Assembly (NCBI GenBank): GCA_934644775.1
Contig: CAKUDB010000010.1
Span: forward strand, 16,423 to 80,422
Length of the DNA: 64,000 bases
Reading direction: 5' to 3'
DNA from: an uncultured bacterium
GTDB taxonomy: Bacteria; Vulcanimicrobiota; Xenobia; Xenobiales; Xenobiaceae
Part shown: positions 24,066 through 31,799 of the stretch, one piece after another
Numbering within the stretch: the stretch's first letter is position 1
Layout of the letters: each line of letters starts with the position of its first letter
Program-made: the position numbers and the translations under genes
The notes under the pieces: model-generated
What the model saw: the letters and a program-made list of their open reading frames with translations, nothing else
Told to the model about the DNA's origin: nothing
Databases searched by the model: none

Positions 24066-25832
24066 TTATTGCTCAAACTTAGGTTGGATAATAAAGTGGA
24101 AATTGTGTTCTTTACCATCGACACTCTTAACTATAACGTTGTCGATGATATTTTCTCCCTTTATATCCATAATTCTCTTAGTAATTGTGTAAGTAGAACC
24201 GGAAAGGGCTCCTTCAATGTAAGGAAGTTCGTCAAAGATACTATTAACCAACAGGGGAGTGTCGGCCTTGTAGCCCTCTTCTTCCTGATTTGGCATAGCT
24301 TCCTGCTGAGTTTTGGCGTTTGAAGTGACAATTTCCAAGGCTTTTTTCAGCTGAGTATCTTTATCGCGCTCCAAAATAAGCTCGTCTTCCATCTTTACTT
24401 CTATATCAGGCTTTAAACCGGCTTTGTGAATATCGTGACCGGCTGGAGTATGATAGTGGGCGGTAGTAATTTTGAAAGCGGAAGTTTTATTGGCTGGGAA
24501 TTGGTAAGGATAGAGCTTTTGCACACTGCCTTTACCAAAAGACTTTACGCCTACGAGTTGGCCGCGCTTTAAGTCGCGAATGGCACCGGCGGTAATTTCT
24601 GAAGCGCTGGCCGAATTGCCGTTAATTAACACTACCAAAGGCTTTTTAGAAGAGTGTAAATTAGGGCGTGAGTAAATAATTTGCTCGTGATTGGCTCCGT
24701 CGACAATAGAGACAATACGGCTACCCGTTTTGATAAATTTGGAGCAAACGTCGACAGCGGCAGAGACATAGCCGCCGGAATTGTTGCGCACATCGATAAT
24801 ATAAGCTTGGCAACCTTGCTCTTCCAAATCACGCACGGCTTCTTCCATTTCGGAGTTGGTACTTTCGCCGAAAATACCCAAAGCTAAGTAGCCGACTTTG
24901 ACGCCGTCCTGTTCGATAACTTCATGTTTTAAAGTATCGACATGGATAACCTCGCGGGTTAAAGAGACGTCGAAAACGTGGCCTGAGCTAGGACGACGAA
25001 TAGTAAGCTTAACAGTGGAACCAGCTTCGCCGCGCAGCAGCTTGGAACACTGGAGTAAGTTCATACCATAGGTAGATTTGCCACTAATATGGGTAATTTC
25101 GTCGTTATTGCGCAAACCAACTCGAGCAGCCGGCCCTTTTTCCATAACTTTATTGATGACTAAAACGCGGCTATTGGCGGGATCTTTTTCATCTCCGCTC
25201 AGTCCCATAACGATACCTATACCGCCGAAGTTGCCTCCGCTCATTTGCTCGTTGAGGTTTTTATACTCATCAGGAGTCATATATACTGTATAAGGATCGT
25301 CGGTGGCTCTCATTATGCCTTTAAGGGCAGCCATGGTCAGCATTTGATCTTTCATCAACTGAGGGTAGGTGTTGGCAGCCTTGATAAATTGAGAGCGCAA
25401 GGATTTATTGGCTTCTTCAGGAGTAGCGTCGACATCGATTTGTTTAAAGAAATCGGAAGTGAGCTTGTTGTCTTCCATGAATAAGGTCATGGCGTCGAAA
25501 GCACAATTGGTAATCTTTCCCGGCTTGGCTTTTTCTCTGGCTTCAGTTTTGACCAGGAGCAAAGCTTTATCAAGCATTTCCAAAGCGCTGTCCAAATCTT
25601 TTTGGGAGACTTTGTTGACAGGAGCTTGTTTGGCTGCCGTTTTGCTAACTTTAGCTTTGGTTTTGTTGCTTAAATTGGCTTTTTGAGCCAAAGTTTGCCC
25701 ATAGTTGGAGTGTTTAGCTGGATAAGCTTGGGTGGCTTGCTGGGGGGTGGGCTGAGCACTTACAGGCAAAGAAATAAGCATAGCCAAAACTGCAGCGGCG
25801 GCTGCTGGGACGAAAGTGTGCTTTAAATTCAT
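24066..25832 (-). CDS. S41 C-terminal processing peptidase, secreted, copy 2
   Basis: A 588-residue periplasmic peptidase with a Sec signal peptide (AAAAAVLAMLISLPVSAQ). The PDZ domain (FGGIGIVMGL through ISGKSTYGMNLLQCSKLLRGEAGS) is followed by the S41 core, NSASASEITAGAIRD and FGKGSVQ, with Ser, Asp and Lys of the catalytic set present. A C-terminal extension of ~90 residues after the core (from KALEIVTSNAK onward) is predicted beta-rich and has no motif I recognise. A CAGGAG site precedes the ATG. A gap of 117 nt separates it from copy 3 and 133 nt from copy 1. Same probable role as the neighbours; gene duplication followed by divergence is the simplest reading. Confidence 0.9.
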   Translation of the reverse strand: MNLKHTFVPAAAAAVLAMLISLPVSAQPTPQQATQAYPAKHSNYGQTLAQKANLSNKTKAKVSKTAAKQAPVNKVSQKDLDSALEMLDKALLLVKTEAREKAKPGKITNCAFDAMTLFMEDNKLTSDFFKQIDVDATPEEANKSLRSQFIKAANTYPQLMKDQMLTMAALKGIMRATDDPYTVYMTPDEYKNLNEQMSGGNFGGIGIVMGLSGDEKDPANSRVLVINKVMEKGPAARVGLRNNDEITHISGKSTYGMNLLQCSKLLRGEAGSTVKLTIRRPSSGHVFDVSLTREVIHVDTLKHEVIEQDGVKVGYLALGIFGESTNSEMEEAVRDLEEQGCQAYIIDVRNNSGGYVSAAVDVCSKFIKTGSRIVSIVDGANHEQIIYSRPNLHSSKKPLVVLINGNSASASEITAGAIRDLKRGQLVGVKSFGKGSVQKLYPYQFPANKTSAFKITTAHYHTPAGHDIHKAGLKPDIEVKMEDELILERDKDTQLKKALEIVTSNAKTQQEAMPNQEEEGYKADTPLLVNSIFDELPYIEGALSGSTYTITKRIMDIKGENIIDNVIVKSVDGKEHNFHFIIQPKFEQ

Positions 25833-25965
25833 AGTGTTCTCCTGAATCGAACCTGGAGCGGTAACAAGCCGCCGGGGTAAATCTTTTTCTCACAAACTTC
25901 GCCGCTGGGCAAAATTCATGAAGTGCCGCAGGCTCTTTTCGCTAAGAGAGAAAAAAGCCCTTATT

Positions 25966-27657
25966 TTAACTTAGTTTCTTTTGCAACAATTCAAAAGCTT
26001 TTTGTAATTGTCTGTCTTGCTTAGGCAAGTAACGCCTACCAAAAGGGGCTGGAATAGTATAGTCTGGAGCTAGGCCAGATTTGCCTAAGTCCAAATTATC
26101 CGGCGTTTTATAATGGGTATAAGTCACTTTACAGGCCGAAGTTTCTCCCGGAGGGAACTCAAAATTATAAATTTTTTGTGAGCTATTTTTGCCAAAACTG
26201 GGCGAGCCTACCAAGAAAGCCGCTTTATGGGCTCGTAAAGCGCCGGCAGTAATTTCGGCTGCCGAAGCTGTTTGGCCATCGATTAAAACGGCCATAGGCT
26301 TAGCCTGATGATTATTGCGATAAGTATAAATCGTCTTTTCGCTCTGCCCATTTTTATCGACCAGCGAAGCTATGAGACTGTGCTCGGGCAAAAACTTAGA
26401 ACATAAGTCTCTGGCAGCATTAGTGTAGCCGCCTGGGTTGCCACGTAAATCCAAAATATAGCCTTGACATCCTTCTCTTTCTAAAGCCATTAAAACTCGC
26501 TCAGCTTCAATATTAGTCGAGCCGTTAAACATCTCGACTCTAAGTAGGCCGATTTTTAGAGGAGGCTTTTCTTCAATAGAGCTATTGGGGCTGGCTTGGG
26601 TATTCGCTTGTTGTAAACTAGACGGCTCTTCGCTCTCTTCTTCCAGGTTGGAGGCAGTTTTTAACTCAAGATCTTTTACAGAAAATCGGCCTTGAGTATC
26701 GAGCGAGAGAACTTGTCCCCAGGCGGCCGGGAAATGGACTTGGGCTCTAGTTAAAAGCAACTTGCGACTATCGGCTCGCCCCATTTTGCGCATTAAATCG
26801 GTGATGTAAGTTAAAGAAACTTGGCTGCCATTGGGGCCGCGCATAAGTTGTGAACATTGCTGCGGATTTAATTGGTCTAAGGGTTTATCGTCGATAGCAA
26901 TAATTTCATCACCTTGGCGTAAACCTACTTTAAGAGCTGGTGAATGGGGAGCTAGCGCGGCCACCACAAAGTGAGAGCGCCCTTGGAAATCGCGACTGGG
27001 AGTAAGCACTACCCCCAAACTACCGGAATAGTCGCCGCTAAGGTAATTAGTTAAATCGTTATACTCGTCTAAACTGACAAAAACGGTGTACAAATCTTCG
27101 GCCGAATTGGTGATAGCTTGGGCTAAATAGACCGTAAACTTGGGATCGACGGCCAATTCCGGGCAGCGTTTGACGGCTTGGCGGTATAGGGAAACTATTT
27201 TTTGCAGCCCCTCTTGGCGCTCTAAATTAGGTTGGTTAGCTTTATATTCAGCCAACCACTGATCCTCAAGGTGGTGCTCCTTAAAATATTCGCGGGCCCC
27301 TTCCAAGACAAATTGCCAAACTTTTTGGGGAGAAGGCGGCTCAATGGCATTATCTAACAAAATATTAAAAGTTTGGCCTAAAACGTCGCAGCTCACTTCT
27401 TCTAAGCTGTCCAGTTTTTGAGCTGAGTTGTCTAGACTTTGAGCTGCTGTCGAAGCATAGGGGGAAGGGGCCTGCCCTGTAGGTGCAGCGGCGTCGTTTG
27501 CTTGGTCGGCGGCGGCGCTTAAAGGCCAGCTACTGAGAGCCAAAGCCAGAAAGAAACCAGTAGCTGCCCGGAAGAGAAAATTTTTACTTGGCCCTTTGCT
27601 GGGCTTAATGGGAAAATTTTCTTTAGCATTGAAGCTGGGAAAGAGGTACTCGAGCAT
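25966..27657 (-). CDS. S41 peptidase paralogue with altered active-site surroundings, copy 1
   Basis: A protein of ~563 residues with an N-terminal signal or anchor (FFLALALSSWPLSAA). The PDZ domain runs from SLGVVLTPSRD to QLNPQQCSQLMRGPNGS. The S41 core has TASAAEITAGALRAHKAAFLVG followed by FGKNSSQ. Counting back from the Lys, the nucleophile Ser is kept, but the Asp found 14 residues before Lys in the other two copies is Ala here, and GKGSVQ has become GKNSSQ. There is also a ~50-residue Ser/Glu/Gln-rich insertion (KTASNLEEESEE...KPPLKIG) between PDZ and core. The TTG/ATG choice is settled by AAGGAAG before the ATG at 27657. First of three S41 genes, 41 nt downstream of the M23 gene. Confidence 0.87.
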   Translation of the reverse strand: MLEYLFPSFNAKENFPIKPSKGPSKNFLFRAATGFFLALALSSWPLSAAADQANDAAAPTGQAPSPYASTAAQSLDNSAQKLDSLEEVSCDVLGQTFNILLDNAIEPPSPQKVWQFVLEGAREYFKEHHLEDQWLAEYKANQPNLERQEGLQKIVSLYRQAVKRCPELAVDPKFTVYLAQAITNSAEDLYTVFVSLDEYNDLTNYLSGDYSGSLGVVLTPSRDFQGRSHFVVAALAPHSPALKVGLRQGDEIIAIDDKPLDQLNPQQCSQLMRGPNGSQVSLTYITDLMRKMGRADSRKLLLTRAQVHFPAAWGQVLSLDTQGRFSVKDLELKTASNLEEESEEPSSLQQANTQASPNSSIEEKPPLKIGLLRVEMFNGSTNIEAERVLMALEREGCQGYILDLRGNPGGYTNAARDLCSKFLPEHSLIASLVDKNGQSEKTIYTYRNNHQAKPMAVLIDGQTASAAEITAGALRAHKAAFLVGSPSFGKNSSQKIYNFEFPPGETSACKVTYTHYKTPDNLDLGKSGLAPDYTIPAPFGRRYLPKQDRQLQKAFELLQKKLS

Positions 27658-27698
27658 ATGAAGATCTTCCTTTCTGGCTTTGGTCAAATAAGGGCCGA

Positions 27699-28868
27699 CT
27701 AGATGAAGCCTAAGGGATCGACGGGCTCACCATTAATGCGCACCTCAAAGTGGAGGTGGGGGCCGGTAGAATTGCCTGTCGAGCCTACGGCAGCAATCTG
27801 TTGGCCTTTAGCCACCGACTGGCCGTAGGATACGTACAATTCGGAGCAGTGCGCATAAAGGGTACTGTAGCCGCCGCCATGATCGATAATAATGCAATTG
27901 CCATAGCCGCCCATCCAACCCGAGTCGATGACGACGCCGCTGTCGGAAGCGAGCACCGGGTGGCCGTAATTAGCACCGATGTCAACGCCGGTATGGAAGC
28001 GCATGGTGCCGAAGATGGGGTGGACACGATAACCGAAGGGGGAAGTAATGGGGCCTGGAGCTGGCGTAAGGTAACGACCTGTGCCCCAAGTGCGCCTACC
28101 GGCGTTGGGGGAAGTTGGGCCCATAATCACTTGGCTGCGGCGCACGGTCGACTGGATCCGGTTTTCCAGCGCTTGGGTACTATTTTCCAACTCGCTTACG
28201 TAAGAACTTAAAGAATCACGCTGACGTCTAGTGTCAGCCAACAAAGAAGAGCGGGTCTCTTCAATTTGTTGCAATTTTTTGACGCGATTCTCTTGAGCTT
28301 CTTTTAAGTCTTTAATTTGGCGTACCGTGCGCTCAGATTGAACCTTTTTAACTTCCAGCTCTTGCTTAAGGCTGCGCACTTGGGTGACTAGTTGGCGATC
28401 GTTTTCGATAATTAGCGACAGATAATAAGTCTGATCGATAAAATCGGTAAAACTTTCCGCTCCCAAAAGCACTACCAAATAACCGACGTCGCCCTGCAAA
28501 TAGATCTCTCGCAACCTTTTACCTAAGACGCGCTGAGCTTTTTTATATTCTTGGGTAGCTTTACCCAGGCGCTTGGTAATACTTTGCAATTGTTTTTCGG
28601 CCGCTTGCAAACTGGCTTTAGCTTCGCGGTAGGCCTCGCGGCTATATTGTAAATCGGCTTGGGTATCGCTCAATTGGCGAGAAAGATCGCGCTCGCGCTC
28701 GTTAATTATATCTAAGCGTTTGCGCTGAGCTGCCAATTGGCTCTTCTTTTGGCGCAATTGGGAATGGGGATCGGCTTGAGCTTGGGCTGGGTAAGAATAA
28801 AAAAGCGTCAGCTCCAAAAGAATGGCCACTAAGAGTAAAAGACGAAATTTGCGGTGTATACTCAACAA
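27699..28868 (-). CDS. envC: EnvC-like M23 murein hydrolase, zinc ligands intact
   Basis: A 389-residue periplasmic protein: signal peptide (LLLLVAILLELTLFYSYPAQAQA), then a coiled coil of ~210 residues, then a LytM/M23 domain. The coiled coil is what FtsX binds in EnvC, CwlO and PcsB-type proteins. The M23 motifs are complete: FHTGVDIGA (first His and Asp ligands) and HLHFE (second pair), so it should cleave peptidoglycan itself, unlike degenerate E. coli EnvC, which only activates amidases. TTG start with GGGAGGT, spaced 8 nt. The proximity to ftsEX (18 nt after ftsX) predicts FtsEX-controlled activation at the septum. Confidence 0.93.
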   Translation of the reverse strand: MLSIHRKFRLLLLVAILLELTLFYSYPAQAQADPHSQLRQKKSQLAAQRKRLDIINERERDLSRQLSDTQADLQYSREAYREAKASLQAAEKQLQSITKRLGKATQEYKKAQRVLGKRLREIYLQGDVGYLVVLLGAESFTDFIDQTYYLSLIIENDRQLVTQVRSLKQELEVKKVQSERTVRQIKDLKEAQENRVKKLQQIEETRSSLLADTRRQRDSLSSYVSELENSTQALENRIQSTVRRSQVIMGPTSPNAGRRTWGTGRYLTPAPGPITSPFGYRVHPIFGTMRFHTGVDIGANYGHPVLASDSGVVIDSGWMGGYGNCIIIDHGGGYSTLYAHCSELYVSYGQSVAKGQQIAAVGSTGNSTGPHLHFEVRINGEPVDPLGFI

Positions 28869-28886
28869 GTTAAGTACCTCCCCAAA

Positions 28887-30173
28887 TTAAGCTTTCAAAT
28901 AGCGATTGACAGAAATAAAACTTCCCAAAGCACCTACTAGGCAGCCCATAGTGATTAAGCCGATATTGAGGTAAGGCATAATGGCACCGGGTAGTAAAAT
29001 AGGCAAGAAGGAGATGCTCTTTTGTAATTGGGGCACTACTATGCGATAAGAGACGTCTATTAGCATAGAAGCTAAAGCGGCCCCAATTACCCCTTGGGTA
29101 ACTCCTTCTAAAATAAAAGGCCAACGAATAAACCAATCAGCCGCTCCCACCAACTGCATAATATCGATCTCTTTGCGACGAGCAAATACTGTTAAGCGAA
29201 TAGTGTTACTGATAATAAGCAAACTGGAAGCAAAAAGCATAATCAGAATAATTAAGCCGACCATACGAATAATATGGTTGAGCTTCATCAGTTTTTGGGC
29301 TTCTTCGCGACCGTAATCTACAGTGGCTACATTATCTATTTGGGCCAGCTTATGGGCTACAGGCTCCAAGAAAGAGGGATCGTCTACTGGCACTTCAAAG
29401 GCGTCGGGCAGGGGATTGCTCTCCAAATCGTCTAAGTCGAGCTTGGCGCTTAAGCGCTTACGCAACTTCTTAAAAGCTTCATCCTTAGGTACAAAAGTAA
29501 CTTTAGTTACGTGGCCTATATCATAAGCGGCACTTTTAAAACTGTTGATCTGCTTTTCGTTAAAATTTTGGCTCATATAGACTTTTATTTGCATTTCGCC
29601 AGCCAGTTCGTCGGCCAAAGATTCCAAGTTGGCGATGATCAACACAAAGAAACCTAAAATAAGGGCCAAAATCATTACTGTAGAGATAGAGGCCACGCTC
29701 ATCATGGGATTGTGGCGCATATTGGTAAGCACTTCGCGCAGGAAGCACTCCAAATAGTAACCTCCCGAAGGGCCGCGCCTCTTTTTAACTGGCAGATCTT
29801 CTTCATCTAAAACTTCATCGACTGTAGGCGTTTTAGAGAGAGAAGCTGAAGATTTTTCTACAATGGGAATAGGCTTGACGATTACCTCTTCATCGTCTTC
29901 GACCTCTTTTTCCTGAGGGAGGCTCCCTATAATAAGAGGTTCTTCCTGATCCTTTTTTTCCGCTTGGCGCTCAGTCGGCCCTTTGACCGCCGCTATAGAT
30001 ACGGTACGGTTTTTGTCTTGGGCCTGGTGGCGGGGCTGATTGTCGGAAGTTTTGGTAGCAGCAGAATGGTGAGCCGAGGAAGCTGTATTCAATTTGCTGC
30101 CGCTAGGATCCAATTTTGTTTGCTCAGCTTGGGGAGAAATGTCGATAAATCCTGATTTAGGCGGATTACTCAT
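28887..30173 (-). CDS. ftsX: Cell-division permease FtsX with long cytoplasmic N-terminus
   Basis: The membrane half of the FtsEX complex, which transmits ATP hydrolysis to periplasmic peptidoglycan hydrolases. Four hydrophobic helices: VASISTVMILALILGFFVLIIANL (from ~155), two central segments (MVGLIILIMLFASSLLIIS; VTQGVIGAALASMLI) and a final one (IGLITMGCLVGALGSFISV). The extracellular loop between helices 1 and 2 (AGEMQIKVYMSQNFNEKQ to EEAQKLMKL) is the usual partner-binding ECD. Residues 1-~145 are a polar, Lys/Glu-rich cytoplasmic tail; ordinary FtsX proteins have ~20-50 residues here, so this one, at 428, is long. The start overlaps the ftsE stop by 4 nt (ATGA). Confidence 0.95.
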   Translation of the reverse strand: MSNPPKSGFIDISPQAEQTKLDPSGSKLNTASSAHHSAATKTSDNQPRHQAQDKNRTVSIAAVKGPTERQAEKKDQEEPLIIGSLPQEKEVEDDEEVIVKPIPIVEKSSASLSKTPTVDEVLDEEDLPVKKRRGPSGGYYLECFLREVLTNMRHNPMMSVASISTVMILALILGFFVLIIANLESLADELAGEMQIKVYMSQNFNEKQINSFKSAAYDIGHVTKVTFVPKDEAFKKLRKRLSAKLDLDDLESNPLPDAFEVPVDDPSFLEPVAHKLAQIDNVATVDYGREEAQKLMKLNHIIRMVGLIILIMLFASSLLIISNTIRLTVFARRKEIDIMQLVGAADWFIRWPFILEGVTQGVIGAALASMLIDVSYRIVVPQLQKSISFLPILLPGAIMPYLNIGLITMGCLVGALGSFISVNRYLKA

Positions 30174-30919
30174 AATCCAAAGCCTCCGGCCGCTAAAGTT
30201 TCTTTAGTAATTTCGGTAGTGAAATACATACCCCGAGAGAGATCTTGGGCTACTTCACCATATTGCATAACTACAACGCGCTTTTGCATAACGTCTACCA
30301 TTTGCTGATTGTGGGTAGCTACAATAACTGTAGTGCCGCGGGCATTCACTTTAGAAAGGATTTGCATAATATCCCAGGAGGAATCGGGATCGAGGTTCCC
30401 CGTAGGCTCGTCGGCCAAAAGGATGATGGGATCGTTAATTAAGGCCCTAGCTATAGCTACGCGCTGTTGTTCGCCTCCAGAGAGCTGACTGGGCAGACGG
30501 TCGGCTTTTTCGCGTAAGTTTACCAAAGTAAGCGCTTTAGTCACTTTGCGGGGAATAACATAGCGGCTAGCTCCAGTTACTTGCATAGCGTAAGCCACAT
30601 TTTCAAAGACCGTTTTATGACCTAACAAGCGGAAGTCTTGGAAGATTACACCAATGCGACGGCGCAAGTAAGGAATTTGCGAGCGTTTCATGTCGCTAAT
30701 CTCTTCACCATTAACGTAAACCAGTCCGGTAGTAGGATCGTTTTCGCGGTAGATTAGTTTCATAAGACTCGATTTACCCGAGCCAGTCTGACCTACTAAA
30801 AAAACAAACTCGCCGCGTTTGATAGAAAGATCGACGCGATTTAAAGCTCTAGTTCCGTTAGGGTAGATTAAACTTACGTTGTGTAGCTCGATAATGGGAT
30901 CTTCTGCTGTAGGATTCAT
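30170..30919 (-). CDS. ftsE: Cell-division ATP-binding protein FtsE
   Basis: The ATPase of the FtsEX divisome complex. Walker A GQTGSGKSS is at about 42-50, the Q-loop VIFQDFRLL near 92-100, the ABC signature LSGGEQQR near 145, Walker B IILLADEPTGNLDP near 165 and the H-loop VATHN near 200. Length 249 is slightly above the usual ~220-230, with an extra C-terminal tail (RGMYFTTEITKETLAAGGFGL). It is cotranslated with ftsX. Together with the M23 gene it forms a peptidoglycan-cleaving module at the septum. Confidence 0.97.
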   Translation of the reverse strand: MNPTAEDPIIELHNVSLIYPNGTRALNRVDLSIKRGEFVFLVGQTGSGKSSLMKLIYRENDPTTGLVYVNGEEISDMKRSQIPYLRRRIGVIFQDFRLLGHKTVFENVAYAMQVTGASRYVIPRKVTKALTLVNLREKADRLPSQLSGGEQQRVAIARALINDPIILLADEPTGNLDPDSSWDIMQILSKVNARGTTVIVATHNQQMVDVMQKRVVVMQYGEVAQDLSRGMYFTTEITKETLAAGGFGL

Positions 30920-31009
30920 ATTAAAAGGCCCTTATTATATAAAAAATCGCTGTCAAATTACTTAAAGCCGATGGAAATGGCAACTTTTTAGGCCATCTAA
31001 CTTCGGCAA

Positions 31010-31663
31010 TTAAGCAGCGCTCGATTCCTTGGCTTGTTCAGCTTTATGTTCTTTCCAAGCGTGAATAGCTACAGGAAGAACTGATAAGATAATAATACCA
31101 ACCAGAGCTTTTTCCAAATGTTGTTGCACAAAAGGAATTTGGCCAAAGAAGTAGCCTATACAAACCATGCTTGTCACCCAAGCGATACCGCCTATACAAT
31201 TGTAAGAGATAAAGCGTGGGTAGTGCATATCGGCCACCCCGGCTACTGTAGGAGCAAAAGTGCGCACAAAGGGCATAAAACGAGCCAAAATAATAGTCAT
31301 GCCGCCGTACTTTTCGTAAAAAGCTTTAGTTTTAAGTAAATGATCTTTGCGGAACCAGCGGCTTTGCTCGCGCTGATAGAGAGCATGGCCGGCCTTTTTG
31401 CCGATCATATAGCCTACCGAATCTCCCAAAACGGCTGCCAAACACAACCAGAAAAGTACGTGCCAAACATTTAATATTTCCGGCTTAGTAGCACAGACAA
31501 AACCGGAGACGACTAACAGAGAGTCGCCGGGAAGGAAAAAGCCTACCAGTAAACCGGTTTCAGAGAAGATGATGATAAACAGGATCGTTAAGCCGCCCCA
31601 AGCGATAATGTCTTGTATCCCTTCTATAGAGAAGTAATGGAGCAAGCTTTGTATAAATTCCAT
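31010..31663 (-). CDS. DedA-family membrane protein (VTT/SNARE-assoc)
   Basis: A 217-residue polytopic protein with the VTT fold. Hallmarks: GFFLPGDSLLVVSGF near residues 42-55, the GDSVGYMIGKKAG element and the ARFMPFVRTFAPTVAG motif in which Arg and Pro are conserved. DedA proteins are inner-membrane transporters; several recycle undecaprenyl phosphate or support proton-dependent lipid flipping. That role would suit the envelope block here, but substrate cannot be read from sequence. It sits ~90 nt upstream of ftsE in the same direction. Confidence 0.9.
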   Translation of the reverse strand: MEFIQSLLHYFSIEGIQDIIAWGGLTILFIIIFSETGLLVGFFLPGDSLLVVSGFVCATKPEILNVWHVLFWLCLAAVLGDSVGYMIGKKAGHALYQREQSRWFRKDHLLKTKAFYEKYGGMTIILARFMPFVRTFAPTVAGVADMHYPRFISYNCIGGIAWVTSMVCIGYFFGQIPFVQQHLEKALVGIIILSVLPVAIHAWKEHKAEQAKESSAA

Positions 31664-31799
31664 TTTGGTTATATTCCTATCTTTTTTGGGCTTAGTTCGA
31701 CTGCTGCTATCTTGTAGCCATTTAGCCCCCCTTTTAGGGAGGGCAGCCGAATGCCGGGCTCTGCGTTCTGCGGCTGGCTAGATTTCGCCTGTTATTATT

